DNA of 5,084 nt from Bacteroidales bacterium UBA4912 (GTDB lineage: Bacteria; Bacteroidota; Bacteroidia; Bacteroidales; Dysgonomonadaceae): positions 1-5,084 of the forward strand of contig DHCC01000020.1 of assembly GCA_002398875.1 (NCBI GenBank). The letters run 5' to 3'. The position numbers were made by a program, and so were the translations under genes. A model generated the notes under the pieces. The model did not search any database. It had not been told where the DNA came from and saw only the letters and a list, made by a program, of their open reading frames with translations. This document shows positions 1 to 5,084 of this stretch, in pieces. Position 1 is the first letter of the stretch. Each line of letters starts with the position of its first letter.

Positions 1-3000
1 ACTATGTTTTTAGCCCTGTTCTTTATAGGGATAGGGATTGCGCAGGCTCAAACACAAGTGAGAGGGACAGTGGTGGATGAAGCAGGTGAACCCGTTATCG
101 GTGCTACAATTCAGATTAAAGGCACGTCACAAGGGACAGTAACCGATGTAGATGGCAGTTTTAACCTGTCTGCACCTAGTGGCAGCATACTGATTGTTTC
201 ATATGTTGGCTATGTTACACAAGAAGTAGCTGTGAGCACTAGTGTTAGAATCATACTAGCTCCTGATACTCAATTACTTGAAGAAGTAATGGTCGTTGCA
301 TATGGTACAGCAAAAAGATCTTCATTTACTGGTTCGGCCTCAGTAATTGATAGCGAAGCAATTTCTAAAAGACAAGTTGCCAACGTTACCAATGCGTTAT
401 CAGGCCAAGTTGCAGGTGTACAAGTTACTAGAACAAACGGACAACCTGGAACCACGTCAACCGTACGTATAAGGGGTGTGGGGTCAATGGCAGCAGGTAA
501 TTCTCCTTTATACGTAGTTGATGGGGTACCCTTTGATGGAGATATATCTTCTATAAACACAGCAGATATCGAAAGTACTACAGTTTTAAAAGACGCAGCA
601 TCCAATGCTTTGTATGGAGCTCGTGGAGCTAATGGCGTAATTTTAATCACTACTAAAAGTGGTAAAAGTAAACAAGCGATTGTAAATGTAGATGCAAAAT
701 GGGGAACTAACTCAAGAGGATTATCCAATTATGATGTAATGACAGACCCTGCTATGTATTTGGAAAAGGCTTATCAGGCTATTTACAACGAATTCATTAA
801 CACAAAAGATGCAGCAGGAAATGTACGTGGGCCTAATGAAGCTAATACACTGGCTAATCAATACTTACCTACAAATCAAAACGGAGGAGTTGGATATAAA
901 ATATACACAGTACCTCAAGGACAAAGTATGATTGGGTTGGATGGTAAATTAAATCCAAGTGCAACCTTAGGTTATAGTGATGGAGAATTCTATTACAAGC
1001 CAGACAACTGGTATAATGAATTATTTGATAAAGGAAATTTAAGGCAAGAGTACAACGTAAGTGTATCAGGCGGAACAGACAAAATAAATTATTTTTTGTC
1101 TGGTGGATATTTGGATGACGCTGGTATTGTTGAAAATTCAGGATTCAAACGTTATTCAACCCGTTTAAATGCGGATTATCAGGCCAAAGATTGGTTAAAA
1201 TTTAGAGCCAATGTTTCGTATACTAGTTATGACATGGCCTCTCCTGCAACGCAAGAAGGAACCTCTTCTGCAAACTTATTTTATGTAGCAGATTTCTTAG
1301 CTCCTATTTATCCTATGTATGTTCGTAATGCTGATGGTTCGATAAAAATAGACTCAAGAGGTTATACAGTATATGACTTCGGGGATAGAACTGGGGGTAA
1401 TTATCAGCGTACTTTTATGAGCGGATCAAACCCTGCGTCTATGATTGCATTAGATAAACGTCAGTACTTAGCCGATGTTTTAGGAGGAAGATGGGGGGTA
1501 GATGTTGATATTACTGAAGGTCTTAGATTCACCTATAATTTAGGTGCTGATGTCGACAACACAAGATATAGCCGATTGTATAATGCATTTTATGGACAAT
1601 ATTCAAGAGTTGGTGGTATTGTTTATAATGGGTCTTTTAGGACTACCTCTATGAATCATCAACAATTGCTAAATTACAATAAGATATTTGATGATGTTCA
1701 CAGCTTTGACATATTATTAGGTCATGAGACTTACAGATACAAGTATAAATATATAATGGCTAGTAAGGAAAAACTATTTAATCCGTCAATTGTAGAAGTT
1801 GACAATGCCATTTTAAACCCAGCTGCAGAATCATATACTGATAATTATGGAACTGAAGGATGGTTGGGACGTGCTCAATATGAGTATGATCAAAAATATA
1901 TTATGAGTGGATCATTCAGACGTGACGCTTCTTCCCGTTTCCATCCAGATAATAGATGGGGTAACTTTGGTAGCTTAGGCTTTGCATGGGTTATGACCAG
2001 AGAGAACTTCATGGATACTCAAGATTGGGTGGATTTTTTGAAATTTAAAATGAGTTATGGTATCCAAGGAAATGATGCTTTACTCTACAGTGACGGCGTT
2101 ACAAGTAACTATTATCCTTACACAGACCAATTCACCGTAAAAGAGAATAATAAAGATTTTGCTACGACAATGACCTATAAAGGAAATAAAGATATTACGT
2201 GGGAAACTTCTTATTCTTTTAATACCGGTTTTGATTTTAATTTATTTAAAAATAAATTAAGTGGAAGCATTGAATATTTCAGTCGGAAGACAACTGATAT
2301 GCTATACTATATGCCAGTACCTCCTTCAAACGGATACGCTAATATTCCTATGAACATTGGCTCGGTATCAAATCAAGGCGTAGAAATTGATTTAAGATCA
2401 GAATTAATCAAAACAAGAGATTTAACCTGGAGTGTATATGCTAATGGCACATATCTTAATAATAAAATATTGAAACTCGCTCCGGAACTTAAAGGAGAAT
2501 TGATTTCAGGAACTCGTATATATAAAGAAGGTGAATCAATGTATAATTTGTACATCCGGAATTATGCTGGAGTTAATGAAAATGGGGTTGCTTTGTATTA
2601 TAAAGACATAAAAGATGATGAAGGGAATGTTACAGGACAGGAAACGACTACTGAATTTAATCAAGCTACTCAATACGCTACAGGTAACATATTACCCACA
2701 TTTTATGGTGGTTTTGGAACAAGCTTAAATGCTTATGGGTTTGACTTCTCAGTATCATTTGCCTATCAATTAGGAGGTAGAATGATTGATAATGGGTATC
2801 AATCCCTAATGCACTCAGGTACAACTAATAGTGCTGGAACAAACTGGCACATGGATATTTTGAATGCTTGGACTCCAGATAACACCAATACAAATGTTCC
2901 GAGACTTAAAGCAGGAGACCTTTATGCAAACTCAACGTCTGATAGATTCTTAACTAACTCTAATTATTTGGATTTAACAAACATTACTGTGGGCTATACG

Positions 3001-3183
3001 TTACCGAAGAATGTTGCTCAAAACTTATCACTAAGTAATTTGAGAATCTACCTAACAGCAGACAATGTGGCTTTATGGGCTGCAAGAAAAGGGATGGATC
3101 CACGTAGGTCATATACTTCATCTGGAGGATATCGTTATTCTGCAATTAGAACTGTTTCCGGTGGTGTAAGTATTCAATTTTAA
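1..3183 (+). CDS. SusC/RagA-family TonB-linked outer-membrane transporter (5' end probably cut by window edge)
   Basis: This is an outer-membrane active transporter that imports a ligand captured by its SusD partner, driven by TonB. Numbering from the ATG at base 4 gives 1059 residues, a usual length for SusC proteins. Residues 1-16 form a hydrophobic export signal ending AQA|Q. Residues about 18-88 are a carboxypeptidase-regulatory-like domain (VRGTVVDEAGEPVIGATI, then TDVDGSF and VSYVGY). A TonB-box-like segment, LEEVMVVAYG, lies at 92-101. The plug spans about 106-220 and carries the family signatures SPLYVVDGVPFDGD (167-180) and VLKDAASNALYGARGANG (194-211). The rest is a beta-barrel rich in alternating aromatics and ends in VSGGVSIQF, with the terminal Phe typical of BAM substrates. 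No cysteine is seen. The first ATG has only three bases before it, and its signal peptide lacks the basic n-region, so the true start is probably upstream. The family call is near certain; the substrate is unknown. Confidence 0.96.
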   Translation, partial: TMFLALFFIGIGIAQAQTQVRGTVVDEAGEPVIGATIQIKGTSQGTVTDVDGSFNLSAPSGSILIVSYVGYVTQEVAVSTSVRIILAPDTQLLEEVMVVAYGTAKRSSFTGSASVIDSEAISKRQVANVTNALSGQVAGVQVTRTNGQPGTTSTVRIRGVGSMAAGNSPLYVVDGVPFDGDISSINTADIESTTVLKDAASNALYGARGANGVILITTKSGKSKQAIVNVDAKWGTNSRGLSNYDVMTDPAMYLEKAYQAIYNEFINTKDAAGNVRGPNEANTLANQYLPTNQNGGVGYKIYTVPQGQSMIGLDGKLNPSATLGYSDGEFYYKPDNWYNELFDKGNLRQEYNVSVSGGTDKINYFLSGGYLDDAGIVENSGFKRYSTRLNADYQAKDWLKFRANVSYTSYDMASPATQEGTSSANLFYVADFLAPIYPMYVRNADGSIKIDSRGYTVYDFGDRTGGNYQRTFMSGSNPASMIALDKRQYLADVLGGRWGVDVDITEGLRFTYNLGADVDNTRYSRLYNAFYGQYSRVGGIVYNGSFRTTSMNHQQLLNYNKIFDDVHSFDILLGHETYRYKYKYIMASKEKLFNPSIVEVDNAILNPAAESYTDNYGTEGWLGRAQYEYDQKYIMSGSFRRDASSRFHPDNRWGNFGSLGFAWVMTRENFMDTQDWVDFLKFKMSYGIQGNDALLYSDGVTSNYYPYTDQFTVKENNKDFATTMTYKGNKDITWETSYSFNTGFDFNLFKNKLSGSIEYFSRKTTDMLYYMPVPPSNGYANIPMNIGSVSNQGVEIDLRSELIKTRDLTWSVYANGTYLNNKILKLAPELKGELISGTRIYKEGESMYNLYIRNYAGVNENGVALYYKDIKDDEGNVTGQETTTEFNQATQYATGNILPTFYGGFGTSLNAYGFDFSVSFAYQLGGRMIDNGYQSLMHSGTTNSAGTNWHMDILNAWTPDNTNTNVPRLKAGDLYANSTSDRFLTNSNYLDLTNITVGYTLPKNVAQNLSLSNLRIYLTADNVALWAARKGMDPRRSYTSSGGYRYSAIRTVSGGVSIQF

Positions 3184-3203
3184 TAAATAAAAAAAGAATA
3201 ATT
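3184..3203 (+). promoter_or_regulatory. A-rich susC-susD intergenic leader without a clear Shine-Dalgarno sequence
   Basis: Only 20 bases separate the susC stop from the susD ATG. They are almost entirely A and T, with a run of A at 3189-3195 and a single G at 3196. The best Shine-Dalgarno resemblance is a weak AAGA about seven bases before the ATG. A-rich leaders of this sort are common in Bacteroidota, where many genes start without a strong Shine-Dalgarno pairing. The short gap with no hairpin indicates co-transcription of the pair. The ATG at 3204 is supported because it gives a basic n-region (MKK) directly followed by the lipoprotein signal. Confidence 0.6.
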
Positions 3204-4850
3204 ATGAAAAAAATAAATAACTTATTTTATATTCTTCTCAGTGTTACATTTATGTTTTTCATTGGATGTTCCGATTTAGAATTAGAGCCGGAAGGGTCTG
3301 TCTTTACTGAAAAACAAAAAGAAGAACTCACTAAGGTTGCACCTGAAAGACTACAAGCAGAAGTTAATGGACTGTATTCTGGGTTAATTAAGTATGCTTC
3401 GATTTCCGATTGGTATGGTAGCACTCGACATTATGATTTTGGTTATGCTGCTGCTGGTCTAATGTTTGATGCATCAGGGCAAGATATGCCATCTGAAAAT
3501 TCAGGTTACAACTGGTTTCGTAATTCTATGAGATATACAGACAGAACTGCACCAAGTGAAATTACATACTTTTTATGGAATTTGTTTTACAGTCATATGA
3601 AAACAGCGAATGATATCTTATTTACGATACCTTCTGATACGTCAGATCCGCTGTTAAAAGCATATAGAGGTCAAGCATTAGCTTCAAGAGCTTTTGACTA
3701 TTTACACTTAGTCCAAATATATCAGTTTACGTATAAAGGACATGAAAACGCTCCTGCGGTTCCCATCGTAACGGAAGAAACAACCCCCGAGCAAGCTGCA
3801 AATAATCCAAGAGCAACAGTACAACAAGTATATGATTTGATCATGAAAGATCTGGATGAAGCTATAAACTTATTAGAGGGTTTCAGTCGGACCGGTAAAG
3901 AGATGATCAACCAAAACGTAGCTTATGGTTTGCGTGCAAGAGCTAATCTTAATATGGAGAAATGGAACGAAGCAGCTGCAGATGCTGAAAAAGCTATGGT
4001 TGGTTTTAGTCCCTACACTATACAGCAAGTTTCAAAACCTTCATTTAATGACATTAATGCGACATCTTGGATCTGGGGAAGTGATGTATCTGAAACTAAT
4101 GATATTGTACAGTCTGGTATTCTCAATTTTCCCTCTATGATTTGTTCTTTAACTGGTAATGGATATTCACCGGGCTATGCGGGTAGATATATCAATCAAG
4201 CATTATGGAAGTCAATCCCCACTTCAGATGTAAGAAAAGGTTGGTGGACTGAACCTGTTTGGGGAAAAGATGAAGATGGGGAAGATGTAATAGTTGACTA
4301 CAAGACACCTCTGGTAGATATGACATGGACAACCACTTACAATAATGTTGAATACGGAATCATTGATTGGTTTGGATGGAATGCTCCTTATCTTAATGTG
4401 AAATTTGGTCCTTATCAAGATCAATATAACAATCCAACGAACGCTTGCGATTTACCGTTAATGCGAGTAGAAGAAATGATACTTATTCGAGCTGAAGCAT
4501 TAGCTATGGGAGGAAATACCTCCACAGGTAAGCAGGTTTTGGAAAACTTTATAAAAACATACAGAGATCCCTCTTACATTTGCCCTGTTAATGATGCTAA
4601 AGGAATTCAAGATGAAGTATGGAAGCAAAGAAGAATTGAATTATGGGGTGAAGGCTTCTCTCTATTTGATGTAAAAAGACTCAAGAAACCAATTTTACGC
4701 AAAGGAATCAACTATCCTGCACCATTTTCTTATGACTTACCTGCAGAAGCTCCAATTCTTTTGTGGTTATTACCTGAAGACGAAATTAATACAAACGAAG
4801 CAATAGATGAAGCTACTAATAATCCAGTTATAGCAGTTCCATCTGTATAA
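3204..4850 (+). CDS. SusD/RagB-family nutrient-binding surface lipoprotein
   Basis: This is the ligand-binding lid of the SusC transporter encoded just upstream, expected to be lipid-anchored on the outer face of the outer membrane. The protein has 548 residues, normal for the family. Residues 1-21 are a lipoprotein signal (MKKINN, then a hydrophobic core) ending FIG|C, with Cys22 as the lipidation site. The residues that follow (SDLELEPE) are acidic, as expected of a Bacteroidota surface-export signal. The alpha-helical TPR-like core shows RGQALASRAFDYLHLVQIY (155-173), then TVQQVYDLIMKDLDEAINLL (205-224) and ARANLNMEKWNEAAADAEKA (245-264). The C-terminal SusD signatures are LPLMRVEEMILIRAEALAMGG (418-437, ending near 437), RRIELWGEGFSLFDVKRLKKP (476-496) and LLPEDEINTNEAI (522-534). 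Residues 289-392 are rich in tryptophan, which may belong to the ligand face. The frame is intact. Whether it binds a glycan or a peptide cannot be told from the sequence. Confidence 0.96.
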   Translation: MKKINNLFYILLSVTFMFFIGCSDLELEPEGSVFTEKQKEELTKVAPERLQAEVNGLYSGLIKYASISDWYGSTRHYDFGYAAAGLMFDASGQDMPSENSGYNWFRNSMRYTDRTAPSEITYFLWNLFYSHMKTANDILFTIPSDTSDPLLKAYRGQALASRAFDYLHLVQIYQFTYKGHENAPAVPIVTEETTPEQAANNPRATVQQVYDLIMKDLDEAINLLEGFSRTGKEMINQNVAYGLRARANLNMEKWNEAAADAEKAMVGFSPYTIQQVSKPSFNDINATSWIWGSDVSETNDIVQSGILNFPSMICSLTGNGYSPGYAGRYINQALWKSIPTSDVRKGWWTEPVWGKDEDGEDVIVDYKTPLVDMTWTTTYNNVEYGIIDWFGWNAPYLNVKFGPYQDQYNNPTNACDLPLMRVEEMILIRAEALAMGGNTSTGKQVLENFIKTYRDPSYICPVNDAKGIQDEVWKQRRIELWGEGFSLFDVKRLKKPILRKGINYPAPFSYDLPAEAPILLWLLPEDEINTNEAIDEATNNPVIAVPSV

Positions 4851-4871
4851 AACTTATTAATTAACTAAATC

Positions 4872-4915
4872 AAGTAGGAGGGAAACTAAAATAGTTTTTC
4901 TCCTATTTTCGTTTT
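4872..4915 (+). terminator. Rho-independent terminator of the susCD unit
   Basis: A 14-base arm (4875-4888, TAGGAGGGAAACTA) pairs with 4892-4905 (TAGTTTTTCTCCTA) across an AAA loop. Twelve pairs are Watson-Crick and two are G-U. The stem can be extended by three more pairs (4872-4874 with 4906-4908, one of them G-U). The right arm runs into a T-rich tract, TTTTCGTTTT (4906-4915), on the + strand. The hairpin starts 22 bases after the susD stop, so it marks the 3' end of the transcript. The opposite strand lacks a comparable T-tract, so it is not obviously bidirectional. Confidence 0.88.
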
Positions 4916-5017
4916 CAGAAATCGCTCACTATCAAATAAGTTGTCATACATACTATAAAAGCCTCCCATTAATTATTGTTAATGCGAAGTGCTGCTATTT
5001 TACCTAAAAAATGATTC
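4916..5017. other. AT-rich intergenic stretch with no supported gene
   Basis: This stretch lies between the susCD terminator and the possible convergent gene tail. Both strands hold only very short frames. The only structure seen is a small inverted repeat, CATTAA (4967-4972) and TTAATG (4979-4984), with a six-base spacer. It is too weak and AT-rich to assign a role. No tRNA, promoter pair or repeat array is evident. Confidence 0.5.
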
Positions 5018-5083
5018 CTAACTTTTAAATAATTCATTTATTTTTCTGTAGTCCTTAAAAGTTAAACTTTCAACAAAAACAGC
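5018..5083 (-). CDS. Possible C-terminal end of a convergent gene (partial, unidentified)
   Basis: Read on the minus strand, a frame is open from the right edge of the window to a TAG at 5018-5020. It encodes 21 residues ending FKDYRKINELFKS. The composition (Lys, Glu, Asp and an amphipathic helix-like pattern) resembles the tail of a real protein, and the orientation would be convergent with susCD, which fits the strong terminator between them. I do not recognise the family. In DNA this AT-rich, a stretch of 21 codons without a stop can easily occur by chance, so this is only a suggestion that a gene continues beyond the window. Confidence 0.35.
   Translation of the reverse strand, partial: AVFVESLTFKDYRKINELFKS
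5019..5064. repeat. 10-base perfect inverted repeat near the right edge
   Basis: TAACTTTTAA (5019-5028) is the exact reverse complement of TTAAAAGTTA (5055-5064), with a 26-base spacer. One arm overlaps the TAG stop of the possible minus-strand gene tail. Read on the minus strand, the structure is followed by a T-run (complement of 5006-5011), so a weak terminator for that gene is conceivable. Each arm has only one G or C and the loop is long, so chance is a good explanation. Confidence 0.3.
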
Positions 5084-5084
5084 A

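Noticed and set aside
270..728. 152-residue open frame on the minus strand
   Set aside because: It lies wholly inside the plug region of susC, antisense to strongly conserved signatures. Its product looks like a reverse-strand shadow with no recognisable domain.
3925..4140. 71-residue + strand open frame inside susD
   Set aside because: It is out of frame within a clearly conserved SusD coding sequence; the in-frame protein explains the region fully.
4886..4969. 27-codon minus-strand frame starting near a GGGAGG sequence (product includes MYDNLFDSERF)
   Set aside because: It is very short, its stop falls inside the susCD terminator hairpin, and its GGAGG lies within the frame before the second Met. 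There is no independent support for translation.
4967..4984. CATTAA/TTAATG inverted repeat as a terminator or operator
   Set aside because: The stem is only six pairs with one G-C pair, and there is no T-run after it on either strand; it is expected by chance in DNA this AT-rich.
1..5084. CRISPR array, tRNA, insertion-sequence ends or a novel defence-type system
   Set aside because: I see no regularly spaced repeats, tRNA-like fold, transposase domain or terminal inverted repeats; two conserved SusCD genes fill almost the whole window.

Overview
The window is a piece of a Bacteroidota genome, most likely Bacteroidales. It is AT-rich, has A-rich leaders without a strong Shine-Dalgarno sequence, and carries the SusC/SusD gene pair that is a hallmark of this phylum. 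The protein signatures are Bacteroidales-like, but genus and species cannot be set from this sequence alone.

Layout: bases 1-3183 (+) encode a SusC/RagA-type TonB-dependent outer-membrane transporter. The reading frame is still open at the left edge, so the first few residues probably lie outside the window. After a 20-base A-rich gap, bases 3204-4850 (+) encode a SusD/RagB-family surface lipoprotein. A strong rho-independent terminator hairpin (about 4872-4915) starts 22 bases after the susD stop and closes the transcription unit. The remaining 170 bases hold no complete gene that I can support. A short open frame on the minus strand (5018-5083) could be the C-terminal end of a convergent gene that continues past the right edge.

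How the genes work together: in this family, SusD caps the extracellular face of the SusC barrel as a hinged lid. It captures an oligomeric nutrient (glycan or peptide), and SusC imports it using energy from TonB-ExbBD. The substrate cannot be read from this sequence, because no hydrolase, sulfatase, peptidase or regulator lies in the window. The terminator directly after susD means that any partner genes in the same transcript would have to lie upstream.

I found no convincing sign of a previously undescribed system. The window is an ordinary, intact-looking SusCD pair. The points worth a second look are modest: the missing N-terminus of susC, the tryptophan-rich part of SusD, the atypical lipobox, the apparent absence of partner genes on the 3' side, and the possible convergent gene tail.
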